Assembly: GCA_003427395.1 (NCBI GenBank)
Contig: BFEA01000489.1
Location: 717,110 to 740,984 of the forward strand
Reading direction: 5' to 3'
DNA length: 23,875 nucleotides
Origin: Chara braunii
Taxonomy: Eukaryota > Streptophyta > Charophyceae > Charales > Characeae
Shown here: positions 1-8,827 of the stretch, one piece after another
Numbering within the stretch: position 1 is the stretch's first letter
Layout: each line of letters opens with the position of its first letter
Notes under the pieces: generated by a model
What the model was told of the DNA's origin: nothing
Seen by the model: the letters and a program-made list of their open reading frames with translations, nothing else
Databases searched by the model: none
Position numbers and translations under genes: made by a program

Positions 1-166
1 CGAGATCTACCGCCTAGTTGGAATGGGCCAGTAGAGGCGGTACATGGAGGGGAGCTCACGGAGGCGACGGGGAGGAAGTGGGGGTAGGTAGCGATTCATC
101 CCTTCCATCATCACCGGAAGCTCCTCATATCAGATGATCCGGTGGAAGCGAGGAAAGCGATCGCCG

Positions 167-637
167 CTATGAGGGAGGGAAGCAAGGTAGTCGCGATAGA
201 AGGAGGAGAGGGTGCGGGGGAGCGCCGCTCGAAAAAACTCGTAGTGGCGACAGGCGGGGATTGTCCCCGTGGCTACGCAGTAGACTTCTTACAACGTTGC
301 ATCGCTTCCATGCAGCGCTGAACAACAGGATATGCCACCAGAACGTGGGGGCAACGGGCTGAAGGGATGGGTGGGGGTAGACGATTGCGAGTAGGCGGGA
401 AGAGTAGAAGTCGCGGAAGAGATGGGGAAGGAAGGGATGGAGGGGGAAGGTGACGGGGGTGCGGATCTGTTCGAGGGTGAGAAAATCAAGGGGACGGCGG
501 GATAACGTCCGAGGATGAAGGCCTATCGCCCGCATCGGTACGTGGGCAAACTGGGGGACGGGTGGGGCTGGAGGAGGAGGGGGATCTGCTCCGTCTCCAT
601 CGTGAGGTGCTTGGGGAGGCGGCTGTGGGGTCGCCAT
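167..637 (-). CDS. Hypothetical open frame in the gypsy element's 3' region
   Basis: From the ATG at 637 the frame encodes about 156 residues. A Pro-rich start (MATPQPPPQAP) leads to a part that looks protein-like rather than random: RPLDFLTLEQIRTPVTF, LFRDFYSSRLLAIVYP and WWHILLFSAAWKRCNVV. The last holds a hydrophobic stretch of about 12 residues. On the same strand from about 145 to the window edge a further frame includes MMEGMNRYLPPLPPRRL and MYRLYWPIPTRR, which also looks coding. I infer that the extension of the retroelement continues out of the window, but no family is recognised and another frame is also partly open. Confidence 0.35.
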   Translation of the reverse strand: MATPQPPPQAPHDGDGADPPPPPAPPVPQFAHVPMRAIGLHPRTLSRRPLDFLTLEQIRTPVTFPLHPFLPHLFRDFYSSRLLAIVYPHPSLQPVAPTFWWHILLFSAAWKRCNVVRSLLRSHGDNPRLSPLRVFSSGAPPHPLLLLSRLPCFPPS

Positions 638-806
638 CTTCGGGATTCGGCGGCTCCAGATTCGTGGTTGGATCGTCACCGATGCGCAGGCTTGCTCCGC
701 TGGCTAACTCCAGCTGGCGCTTCCCGGTGGCAATTTCTTCCCGCTTGCGTGTGGCCTCAGGATCTTCCGCTTCTGTGCCCGTGTGCGCGGCTTCCTCCGG
801 TAGGGC
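493..806 (-). pseudogene. Element C-terminal extension, segment 3 (charged, Ser/Pro-rich)
   Basis: The frame of segment 2 continues after its TAA stop. It encodes a Glu/Ala/Arg-rich helical part (EDPEATRKREEIATGKRQLE), then a disordered Pro/Ser/Arg-rich part with RSRSPSSSS, ending in TGA near 491-493. Composition shifts from charged helix to a disordered tail. No domain is recognised. It overlaps the start of the next frame (637-167) in another register, so either a frameshift lies here or the next frame is a separate reading. Confidence 0.4.
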
Positions 807-1511
807 TTACCACTCAGATCCGGTTTTTTCTTCCTCCTCTTCTTCTTCACTCAGCTCACCCTCACTATATTCGCTATAGCTTCCCTCCTCCGACGTTTCC
901 TCGTCGTCGTCTTCTTCGTCGTTGTCAATCACTACTTCCTCCACCTTCGGATAAAAGGCGTGAGGGATGATGTCGTAAGGCTTCAGATACTCCTGCCGTG
1001 ATGGTAGCGTATCTTCATCCCTGGGTTCCTCCAAGCACGCAGTCCATTGAAGGTACGGATCCAACGACTGCTCGAGAACGTAGGGAGCGGGGCTGTCGTC
1101 ACTTTGCGAAAAGATGTCGGGCGAGAGGTCGTCCGCCAACTGCACAATCGACGCGATGAGCTCCTGCGCAATCAACTGGCGGCGTCCCGGCCGTACCGAT
1201 CCAAAGAGAAAGCCGAGAAGATCGCCCTCGACGTTAGTCCTCCAAGCTTGTATGATCAGCAGTTCCAAATTTTCGATCCACGCAGGATGCTCGCTAGTCT
1301 GGGTCCACGTCACCTGTACTCGGGCCAAGCAGAAGGACAACTCGTTCAAAGTTTCGTGCCACAGTCGCCAATGCCCAGGATTAATAAGCGGGACAGAAAG
1401 AGGCTCGAACGAGAATGAAAGAGAAGGATGAAGATCGGACTGCCAAAAGGTAGGGAAAAGAGAGGGCAGACTGAAGATGGAGAGAGGAGCGAGGGGATCG
1501 GCGTGGTTCAT
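807..1511 (-). pseudogene. Element C-terminal extension, segment 2 with acidic tail (unknown function)
   Basis: This open frame of 234 codons is shifted by one base from segment 1. Residues about 45-150 look like a folded helical domain: NPGHWRLWHETLNELSF, then an HPAWIENLELLIIQAW segment, then an LIAQELIASIVQLADDL helix. The last third is strongly acidic, with runs of Glu/Asp/Ser ending in EEEEEEEKTGSEW. The frame stops with TAA at 807, but the same frame stays open for another 104 codons. I know no function. Acidic tails in retroelement proteins can mediate chromatin or host-protein contact, which is only a guess here. The opposite strand also has open frames in this stretch, which I take to be shadows. 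Confidence 0.5.
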
Positions 1512-1807
1512 TGGGGACGTGGGAAAGGGACGAGGGTGGGGATCGCAACCGGCGGCTCGCGCGGAGAACGGCGGATCTCGCCAAGATCCGGTGCAAAGGT
1601 CGGGATGAGGTTATGCCCTGGCCGGGCAAGACCGTGTTGCCACACGTTGGACACCTGCTCCGTCCACTCTCACAGCGAGGTCAAGATCGCGGTATGCCAC
1701 CGTGGATTGAGTGGACCGATGTCGCCGTTGAAAGCCGCAACCGTGGTCACGTGGCTCGTTCTGGGAGCCGCTCGCCGATATACTGCTATTACCTCCGCCA
1801 GTACCAC
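1509..1807 (-). pseudogene. Element C-terminal extension, segment 1 (unknown function)
   Basis: After the TGA at 1808 the integrase reading frame stays open except for one TGA at 1670-1672. It encodes a helical, Trp-rich segment including NGDIGPLNPRWHTAILTSL and EWTEQVSNVWQHGLARPGHN, then a Pro/Arg-rich stretch ending near 1509. Preservation of one frame over this distance in an otherwise decayed element suggests it was coding. I do not recognise a domain. The PLNPxW segment resembles the PLINPGHW segment found about 300 bp further on. Confidence 0.5.
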
Positions 1808-2674
1808 TCAGTCAGCCTGTGAGTTCCCTTCGAATCGAAACGGGGCGGCGGCACACACACCCACGTCGCAGAAGAACTGCGCCAAACGCCGAAGATCCGT
1901 ATTAAGCCTTGGATTACGAACTTGCCGAATTTCGGAGATGTGGCCACGTGGCTGCAACAACTGTTCGTCAAGAGCCCGCTCCGTGATGAAACTCATGGCG
2001 AGGTCGGAGAGGAAGACGAAGGGCAGGAGGGAGAGAGCGGAGAGAGAGTTAGATCGTCGTCGTTCTCCTCGCTTTCGGAGGAGGGAGAAGGAGGAAGATG
2101 AGAGGGAGGCAGAGGACGAAGGTAAGAGGTATGCCGGACGATGGGGACAGAGCTTATGGCTGGCACTAGCATCACGCGCGATGCGCACCGTGTTGGCGTC
2201 GTTAGGACCGAGCTTCACAACGCGAAAGCAGCCAGAGAACTTGGGAGCGAGTTTGCGGTCGCGTGCACATTTATGTACCTGCACTAGGTCCCCTAATTTA
2301 TATTGATGCTGGGGCCCAGCATTTCCATTCCGAGCCTCGTAGCTACGGACCAACCTACCGTGGGCCAGATCGTTCATCCTTTGTCTTTTTCGAGCTAGCT
2401 TCGGGACGGTCCGCTCCATGAATTCGGTGTACCTTTTGGTCTTGGCCGTGAGGGCTGTACGCGTGTCTCTACCCCCTGCTTCGGCAATTTTCGAGTTACC
2501 CCGGTAGTCGACACAGGGGAGGCTATTAGTACGAAGCTGAAAAGGGGTAAACCCCGTGGATTCGTGAGGGGTGGACCGGTGGATCCCGACGATCTGATAT
2601 ACGATCTCGGGCCACGAACGTGTGTCGTGTGCCGCGAAATTCCTGCGAAGGAAGGGTTTAATCATACGGTTGGC
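1808..2674 (-). pseudogene. pol: pol: integrase C-terminal part with GPY/F-like module
   Basis: The frame, shifted relative to the catalytic core, begins ANRMIKPFLRRNF. This is the usual continuation after the catalytic Glu. It then has WPEIVYQIVGIHRSTPHESTG and FTPFQL, typical of the end of the core. At about residues 125-165 it shows KLGDLVQVHK and KLAPKFSGCFRVVKL, which match the GPY/F module of gypsy integrases with GPF changed to GCF. A low-complexity Ser-rich stretch follows (about 2160-2010), then a new folded-looking segment (DEQLLQPRGHISEIRQV). I see no chromodomain. The frame meets TGA at 1808 but continues open beyond it. Confidence 0.82.
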
Positions 2675-3861
2675 GTTTCAGCCAACCCGTTCGACAGGGA
2701 CACGTGGGGTGCCGTATGTCGGAGCGTGACGCCCCTTCGTGCGAGCAGTGCCTCTACCTCTCCCTTAAATTTGGACCCATTGTCGGTTAGAATTTCTTCC
2801 GTATCTAGATGGGTATAGAGGAACCGTTCGATGTACGTGGCCATTTCTGCGGCTTTTCGGGTCTTACAGGGATAGACCTCGATGTACTTGGAAAAATGGT
2901 CTATTAACACTAACAGGATAGAGTATTCACAGCGGTTTGGGCCAGGTGGCATGTTGATATCTGTTGTGTCCATACTGACTCGCTGGAAGAGGCGCTCTAC
3001 TTCCGTTGGTACTATCGTGTTTGGTCCCCGTATTGGGCCGCGATCAGCGGCACAGACTAGACCGTGGGCGACAGTGTATCTGGCATCATCTCGTATGTTG
3101 GATCAGAACCATCGGTTCTGGTCTACAGTTGCCTCCGTGACACGTATCGCCAAATGAGCGGCCTGTTCTTCGTGAGCCGATCAGATCCAATCATATCTCT
3201 GGAACGGGTGGGGAACCGTCAACCACGAACCCGATCCGTCAATTTTATGGTTCTCCAAATGGCCGTTTATCCACCGATAGTCCCGAGATCTCTCGGTTGC
3301 CCTACGTCTGTCGTGTTTGGTGAGGTGTCCCAATGATAATCCTGCTAATTTCGCCAATAAAATTTTATCCGTCCAAACCTCCGCTCGTCGGTATTTTTCG
3401 TCGTATTCAGGGTCGTCCGTACGGGCGGCCTCAAATCGAACCTCGGTGGGGAGTTTGTTTGTTCTACACAGGGGGAACCTCCATTCCTTGCTACTTGTCC
3501 GATATCAAACGCAGGCCCCATGCGCACGATTGACACACGTGGCACATTCTACCCAATCGACAAACCCGGTTTCGGAAGGATGACAGTCGACGCCATAAAC
3601 CCGTGCAATACACGTACAAAAATAGAAGAATTTATCGGGGAGGGTGGCAAAGAAAGTTGAGGAAGTCAGAGGGGCAGAATTAGTAGGAGAGGAAGGGGTT
3701 GCAGAGACAGGTGGGGTAGTCATGATGATAGAGGAGTAGAGATGGGACCGAACTGCGGAGAGGGTAGAATCAGACAAATTGATCCTCCTGTCACTTACTG
3801 CTTTGACAAGATCTCCACTTGGCCGTACCAAGGTCCAACCTCCTGTTCGGGTTCGTTCCAC
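2662..3861 (-). pseudogene. pol: pol: Cys/His-rich spacer and integrase (HHCC plus catalytic core)
   Basis: One reading frame runs from 3861 to 2662 with three internal TGA stops (3505, 3181, 3103). From about 3640 to 3505 it encodes a Cys/His-rich segment (CTC, CH, CATC, HGAC) not usual at this place. Near 3180 comes the zinc-binding part, HEEQAAH followed by VAHGLVC; the first Cys of the expected C-x2-C pair is Gly. The catalytic core has SMDTTD (Asp codon 2968-2970), ILTDNGSKF (Asp codon 2782-2784) and NGLAE (Glu codon 2677-2679), so all three DDE residues survive. A frameshift follows directly after the Glu codon. Integrase would insert element cDNA into the host chromosome. Confidence 0.88.
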
Positions 3862-4247
3862 GAAATCACCTCCTCACTCTTCGGAACTTTCTCAGGCCGG
3901 TGCAGTCGTGTCAGTCCGTCTGCATTCCCGTGTCTCTCGTGCTTCTGATGACGAATGTCGAAGTCCATGCTCTGTAGCAACGTTGCCCATCGCCAGATCA
4001 TGCCAGAGTAATCCTTCGATTTCTTCAGAGCCAACAGGGGCTCATGATCGGTTACCAAGGTGAACTTCCGTCCGTACAGGTAAGCGCGAAAGTGACTGAT
4101 TCCCCAAAGAGCCGCGTAGCATTCTTCAGCTGGAGCGGCGTAGTTGCGCTTGCAGGCGGGCACTGATTTGGACGCATACTCCACCACGCTCTCAAGTCCA
4201 CTTGGTCCCACCTGGGCAAGGATCGCCGAGATCGCCTCAGGCTGCTA
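3795..4247 (-). pseudogene. pol: pol: RNase H domain
   Basis: It follows the reverse transcriptase in the same frame after a TAG at 4245-4247. That codon falls inside the conserved start of the domain (VLITD, stop, QPEAISAILAQ), where a Trp is likely ancestral. Further on are CYAALWGISHFRAYLYG, the FTLVTDHEPL strand with a catalytic-type Asp, and HGNADGLTRL, which is the conserved N/H-x-x-ADxLSR ending of retroelement RNase H. The domain removes the RNA strand during reverse transcription. The frame stops at 3795 and the next part lies one base out of register, so a frameshift falls between about 3800 and 3860. Confidence 0.9.
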
Positions 4248-5553
4248 GTCAGTGATGAGAACAAAAGGTTTTTCGGGATCCGGTCTTATAAGGACCGGAG
4301 CCGAAATGAGAGCGGCCTTGAGTTTCGAAAACGCTTGATCACACTCCGACGTCCAGATCAACGGCTGATCTTTGCGCAACAGATTCGTGAGGGGTCCCGC
4401 GATCGCCGCGAAGCCCTTGATAAATTTTCGGTAGTACGAGGCCAGGCCCAAAAAGGCACGAACTTGTGTGATAGTCGTAGGCACCGGCGTATCTCTGACA
4501 GCTGCCACCTTCTGCAGCTCCGGTTGGAACCCCTTGTTTGTTACCACGTGTCCTAAGAAGGAAATGGTGGTAAGAAAAACCTGACACTTTTCAAGCGCCA
4601 CCTTGAAACCCGCATCTCGTAACGCATGCAGAGCCCACTCGATGTGATGCACGTGTTCCTCCTAGGAACTCAAGTACACCAGAATGTCATCCATGTACAC
4701 AATCATGCAGTAGTTGACGATGCTCTACGTCAAACGAGTGTTCCGTACGAAATTATGAAAAACCATATTCATGGCTCGCTGAATGGTTGCGGGGGCGTTG
4801 CAGATACCCATCGGACATCGAATCCACTGCCACGTACCTTCGAAAAGCACAAATGCTGTTTTCGGACGATCTTCTTCTCGGGACAAGAAGATGATGGAAC
4901 CCATGGCAAACATCAAACTTACTGAAAAATCGAGCACTTCCAATCGCATCCAACAACTCATCAATCCGGGGGAGGGGGTACAGATCTTTGATAGTGATAT
5001 CATTCAATTTTCGATAATCAATACAAATACGAATCCCTCCGGCCTTTTTAGGTATGATTACTACGGAAAAAGACCATGGACCTATAGCGGGTTCGATCCA
5101 TCCATTAGCTCTGAATTCTTTAATTCGTTCAAAAGTGGTCGCTCTCTTAGATGGCGAGTATCGATAAGGAGCGCAACTGATGGGCGGATGTTCTCCCGTG
5201 AGGATGGCATGCTCAATCACGTTAGTCAAGCCGATATCATTATCATGCACGCTCAGCACCTCTGCATAACCGTTCAAAACATTGATTAATGACTTTCGTA
5301 GTTCCGTGGGGATGTGGCTCGGTAGGGTGATCGTTGATTCCCCAGGAGTCTTAAGGGGTATGTCGATCCAATCAACCGACCGCTCCCGTCGATCGTAGAT
5401 ACTCGAAAAGACGAAACTACTAGTGCTAACAGAGAAGGCAGTCACAATCATCTGTGATTCGGCGGGGCTGATCATTTCGGTTTCTTTAGCTTTGGCGTCA
5501 GTTTCAGAGTCTGCCGAAATCTGCTCTACAGTCAGTCCTGTTAGGTCCGCCAT
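4248..5553 (-). pseudogene. pol: pol: reverse transcriptase domain
   Basis: The N-terminal part (5553 to about 4885) carries the palm/finger motifs GWIEPAIGPWSF, VVIIPKKAGGIRICIDYRKLN, LYPLPRID and FSKFDVCHGFHH, typical of Ty3/gypsy reverse transcriptase. The reading frame shifts by one base near 4880-4893. The next frame (from 5003) continues with KTAFVLFEGTWQW, GICNAPATIQ and, at 4686-4697, the catalytic YMDD. Two TAG stops interrupt it at 4725-4727 and 4662-4664. The thumb/connection part (4652-4248) shows FLGHVV and FLGLASYYRKFIKGF, both strong gypsy signatures. The catalytic aspartates are intact but no continuous protein can be made. Confidence 0.92.
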
Positions 5554-5556
5554 CTC

Positions 5557-6836
5557 CTACATTAGATCAGGCACGTCATCTACCGACGCTTCTGCTTTCT
5601 GTTTAATCAAAGCGATGGTCGCCCCCGTCGTTAGTAACGATCTGGGCGGGAAAACAGAAATGTCTAGATACTGTTCCGTTTGTTGATAACGTGTTCGTAA
5701 GGAAAGTGCTCCCTCGTACAAGGTACGAGGGGGTTCCAAATCATCAGCCTGGTCAGACACTTGTAATATGAGTTCCCCGAGGAGGACTGAAGGACTGACC
5801 TGGGTTTTCGGAGGTGCAAGAGTGCTGTCTCCTGAATCCTCGTGGAAGCTTCGGGCAGTGTCGGGGCACACTCGAAATTCTTCGGGAATTTCATGTTCGA
5901 AAAGTTCAACCAGGTGCTTCCATTCATCCTCACTAGGCAGTTCTTCTTCGTATTCCTGTTTTCCGATTCCGCTGCCAATGTCCGAGGAAGAATACTCCTT
6001 GGTATCAATGCATCGAATCATCCCTATTTGGGTTGAGTTAGGAGTTCGTTTTATCATTCGGGCGTAAATTCGCAAGAGAACAGTTTGAGGCTTTCCCCCA
6101 GTTTGCGTGAGCACCAGTTGTTTTGAATCGAAATGCAGACAGGCCCCTACTGCCATCGCCCAAGGTAATCCTGACAACACAGAATAGGAACGCACATCTA
6201 TTTCTAGTGCGTTAACAAGGACATGTACTCGTCCAACCTTTACAGCCAGATTCTCAATAATGTCCACGATGTTCATTGCTTCCTCGTCGGCAGAGACATA
6301 ATTGTCTTTGCCAGATTGAGGAAGAATGGATCCGAGTCGTCCTGTCTTTCTGACAATGTCTAAGAATATGGCCACTGCAGAAGACCCTGTGCCGATAAGG
6401 GCGTTAAACGACTTGCCCCAAACTTCACAATCACATTCCGCTCTCTTCCACGGTACCGACCGAGCTCGTACGAAGTGATCCTTCTCTGCTAAAGAAATCG
6501 CTGCTATTCGTGCGGCTTCGGGTTCGCCGACTTCAGGTTCGGGCGGTGCAACTTCCTCGCCTCCTTCCTTCTTTTTCAACATTCGCTGTATGCGCTGGTA
6601 CGTGAAGCGCTTTTGATTTTTCAGACATTGTTGTAACAATTTGTCATTTGGAGCTTCAGATATGGTGAGCAAGTGTCACATCGGGATCGGAACGCGGATA
6701 TCTAGCTGCTTGACCGCTCGTAACACATCGATTTCGTCCTTCCTAAACTGTGGACCGGGATTAGAATCGCGATCGACCCACTCGAGATCATCAGGGGCCG
6801 ATCGGATCGCTCCGATCATGCCTGCGAGATGAAGAT
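5557..6836 (-). pseudogene. pol: pol: aspartic protease region and linker to reverse transcriptase
   Basis: The frame is open from about 6836, broken by TGA at 6675-6677, then open to TAG at 5557-5559. Around 6395-6410 it encodes ALIGTGSSAVAI, which aligns with the retropepsin active site ALIDTGSSA: the catalytic Asp is replaced by Gly (codon GGC where GAC is expected). A second strand motif, YSVLSGLPWAMAVGA, lies near 6160-6205. An acidic linker (Glu/Asp/Ser-rich) follows to the reverse transcriptase. In an active element the protease cuts the Gag-Pol polyprotein; this copy could not. The TAG at 5557 sits inside a continuous frame and reads as a CAG-to-TAG change. Confidence 0.8.
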
Positions 6837-6865
6837 ACTATAGTCAATCGACCACGTCATCAGCG

Positions 6866-7267
6866 TCAGAGGAAGAGGCCTGATGTCGAAGCTGTTGCCA
6901 TCGAGAGGAGGGGTTGTTCTGGGGCAAATGCCACGAGCTCTCCTCCTTGGGCCATGTCCATCAATCCGGCCATTCGTCCTTGGTTTAGAGCAACAGGGGC
7001 CGCAGCCAGTGGGGGCTGATTGCGCTTTGGCTGCGGACAGTCTCGGGTGAAATGTCCGGGTTGTTTGCAGTTAAAACACTCGATCTTTCCTGCTGGATTA
7101 GCTGGGTGAGGGAACTGAGGTGCGTATCCTGGTGCAGGTGGGGCAGGCAAGAGTGGAAATGACGTGAGGGCAGGCCAAGTAGGGGTCGGGTTAGGCTTCA
7201 TTAGCCTGGTCATCATCTGTTCCATCCGCTCCATGTGAGCGGCCTTCATTTGGATCAAGTTGCTCAT
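6866..7267 (-). pseudogene. gag: gag, C-terminal nucleocapsid part with CCHC zinc knuckle
   Basis: This 133-codon frame continues the capsid frame after a single TGA. It begins with Met/Lys-rich helix-like sequence, then a proline-rich linker, then the zinc knuckle CFNCKQPGHFTRDC at about residues 64-77. That knuckle is a perfect C-x2-C-x4-H-x4-C signature of retroelement nucleocapsid, which binds the packaged RNA. A basic Pro/Gln-rich tail follows. The frame stops at 6866, and the polymerase frame resumes in a different reading frame just downstream, with stops between. The ancestral gag-pol junction was therefore probably a frameshift or is itself damaged. Confidence 0.85.
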
Positions 7268-8089
7268 TCATTCGGACTGCTTGGTAGTGGCTGTATGGAT
7301 CATCTGGGCAAGATGTAAGTTGGTTACAGCCGGCGAGGGGAGTTTGTGGGAGATTCCGCTCCTAACTGCCGCTATCGTTTGATTCGTTGTGGGAGAGGAA
7401 GAGGAAACAGGCCGGATATCGGAAGCGATCCTGTCGGGAAGGTCCTGGTCGAGGCGGGGATAAAATCGTTTTACCGCTCGCAACCACGATCGTCTTTTAG
7501 CCGCTACATCCTGTATGGTATCTGTAATATCTTCGTCTCCCTGACTGATATATTTTTTTGTATCAGGCAGGTCCAGTTCCAACGCTTTAGCGATGATAGC
7601 AGATAGTTGGTGTGTCTTCGGCGGGACCTTTTTCTGTAACTTCCGTTTCAACGTCGGACTTCGTAGATGATCAATGAACAAATCTCGAGCGGACTTCTCG
7701 TCTCGCCCAGATTTGTCCAACGTGGTTTGAAATCTATCCACGAAATCGGGCAGCAATTCCCCTGGTCCTTGTGGCCGAGTTTTGAGCACGTACCAGGCAG
7801 CATCTTCACTGACCGTATCAAATTGAGCCAAAAATGCTTGTTTAAAAGTATTCCAATCGACCCATGTATGCTTTCTAAACCAGTCATGCGACGTATTACA
7901 GAGCAACAAGGTAAGAACGAGGGGAAGATCACCCGCGTTGTAACCTTGAGCTTCAACGGCTTCCAGCCAAGCTTCGGGGTGGGTATGGTTAGGGAAGAAG
8001 GGGAAAGGGGCAGGAATGCTAACGATCACCCTATTACCATCTACCATTGGTATAGCCGGTATAGCCGCACCAGATATAGATCTGGTCAC
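7268..8089 (-). pseudogene. gag: gag, N-terminal capsid-like part
   Basis: This open frame of 273 codons starts at the first ATG after the primer-binding site. Residues about 35-150 resemble the Retrotrans_gag capsid domain: a helical pattern with a WLEAVE segment, then a W-x-x-F-K-x-x-F-L-x-x-F motif (WNTFKQAFLAQF), then a FVDRFQ segment. Gag forms the particle that packages element RNA in the cytoplasm. The frame ends in TGA at 7268-7270 with ATG immediately after it in the same frame, so the zinc-knuckle half is separated by one stop codon only. The stop could be a disabling CGA-to-TGA or TGG-to-TGA change, or less likely a programmed readthrough site. Given the many other lesions, decay is the simpler reading. 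Confidence 0.8.
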
Positions 8090-8169
8090 TGGACGATCTC
8101 GGCAAGCGGGTGGGGGACTTCTTCTACCTCTCGCCAGTTCGACTTACTATCATCAGAACCGACACGTGT

Positions 8170-8183
8170 TGGCTCCGATACCA
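8170..8183 (-). other. Primer-binding site, initiator tRNA-Met type
   Basis: The minus strand reads TGGTATCGGAGCCA. Most plant LTR retrotransposons use the 3' end of initiator tRNA-Met and carry TGGTATCAGAGC here, so this site has one mismatch (G for A at the eighth base). It lies 80 bp upstream of the gag ATG at 8089, a normal short leader. The match and position together are good evidence that reverse transcription of this family starts from tRNA-iMet. Confidence 0.75.
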
Positions 8184-8184
8184 A

Positions 8185-8456
8185 CCTCAAGCCCTGTGGT
8201 GTCTTTCGTTCGGAGTGCTAGATGTGCGGAAAGAGGCCCAGAAAAACAGCAAGATGGGGTGTGCCAAGGATTTTTGGAAATTGAGTGTGGGGACACAGAC
8301 GAAACTGAAATCCCCCGTATTGGTCCGACGAAGTAAGTCGATCGTCTTTCGTGTGGCGCTAATTGCGCGTGCGGAAGTTTGGCGTGAAAGGAGTGAGAAA
8401 TACAAATTCAATCCAGGAAATATTGTCGGACTTCCCACCTGGCTACGACCCGTCAT
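8185..8456 (-). repeat. Putative 5' LTR (boundaries uncertain)
   Basis: This stretch lies directly upstream, in element orientation, of the primer-binding site, where the 5' LTR must end. It contains no convincing open frame on the minus strand. The far boundary is set where a coding-like minus-strand frame (8827-8453) stops. The usual terminal TG...CA dinucleotides are not clear, I see no TATA box, and no second copy exists in the window to prove an LTR. An LTR of about 270 bp would be short for this group, so the true LTR may extend further right. Confidence 0.35.
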
Positions 8457-8827
8457 TTAGAACAGAAAGGTTTCGGCACGCTTCGCGTGTCTCGTTTCCG
8501 TATCAAGTCCCGTCGTCGTTCACTGACCAGTTCTGAATCCGACGTGGAGGGTCTTAGTAGCGTGGCTCTTTCTCTATGTTCGTCCTCACTCCACACATGG
8601 TAGTGGAAACCCCTGGTTTCGTAGCGCTCAAAGGGCTGGCATTCGGTGCATAGAGTGCGCGGCCAGTGGGGTTCTACTGCCGTCCACGAGATGACTATCA
8701 ACTCGTTGAATGACAACAATATCGAGTAGGGTGGGAAGTGTGTATCGATAATGACAAACCCGGCCTCTACGAACCCTGAACAACGGTTTGCCGGAGGGAA
8801 GTAGTATCGTTCGCCGATCTGTGCCAC
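8453..8827 (-). CDS. Hypothetical ORF abutting the putative LTR
   Basis: This minus-strand open frame of 124 codons has protein-like composition: an aromatic and hydrophobic first half (YYFPPANRCSGFVEAGF, FPPYSILLSFNELIV), then a charged half with ECQPFERYETRGFHYHVW and SERRRDLIRKRD. It ends with TAA just where the LTR-like stretch begins. I do not recognise the family. Its position on the upstream side of the LTR, on the same strand as the gypsy element, would fit the 3'-terminal coding end of another, tandemly placed copy of the element. It could equally be an unrelated fragment interrupted by insertion. The frame remains partly open to the right in other registers. Confidence 0.4.
   Translation of the reverse strand: MAQIGERYYFPPANRCSGFVEAGFVIIDTHFPPYSILLSFNELIVISWTAVEPHWPRTLCTECQPFERYETRGFHYHVWSEDEHRERATLLRPSTSDSELVSERRRDLIRKRDTRSVPKPFCSK

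Larger units (their letters stand above)
1..8456 (-). mobile_element. Decayed Ty3/gypsy LTR retrotransposon, 3' end beyond the left edge
   Basis: Read on the minus strand, the order is primer-binding site, gag, protease, reverse transcriptase, RNase H, integrase. Integrase after RNase H is the diagnostic order of Ty3/gypsy (Metaviridae) elements; Ty1/copia elements have integrase first. All enzymatic domains can be recognised from motifs described in the separate entries. The coding frame is broken by in-frame stops at 7268, 6675, 5557, 4725, 4662, 4245, 3505, 3181, 3103, 1808, 1670 and 807 (minus-strand codons, lowest coordinate given) and by frame changes near 4885, 3830, 2675 and 1510. The element is therefore a relic. 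Coding-like sequence continues past the integrase to the window edge, so the 3' LTR is not in view. The right boundary at 8456 is a guess based on a short LTR-like stretch. Confidence 0.9.

Noticed and set aside
515-970. Plus-strand frame at the left end
   Set aside because: It lies opposite the retroelement extension and shows low-complexity Arg/Pro/Leu content without motif.
1428-2306. 292-codon plus-strand frame opposite the integrase C-terminus
   Set aside because: It is antisense to a recognisable integrase GPY/F region, has biased Arg-rich composition and no motif, so I treat it as a shadow frame.
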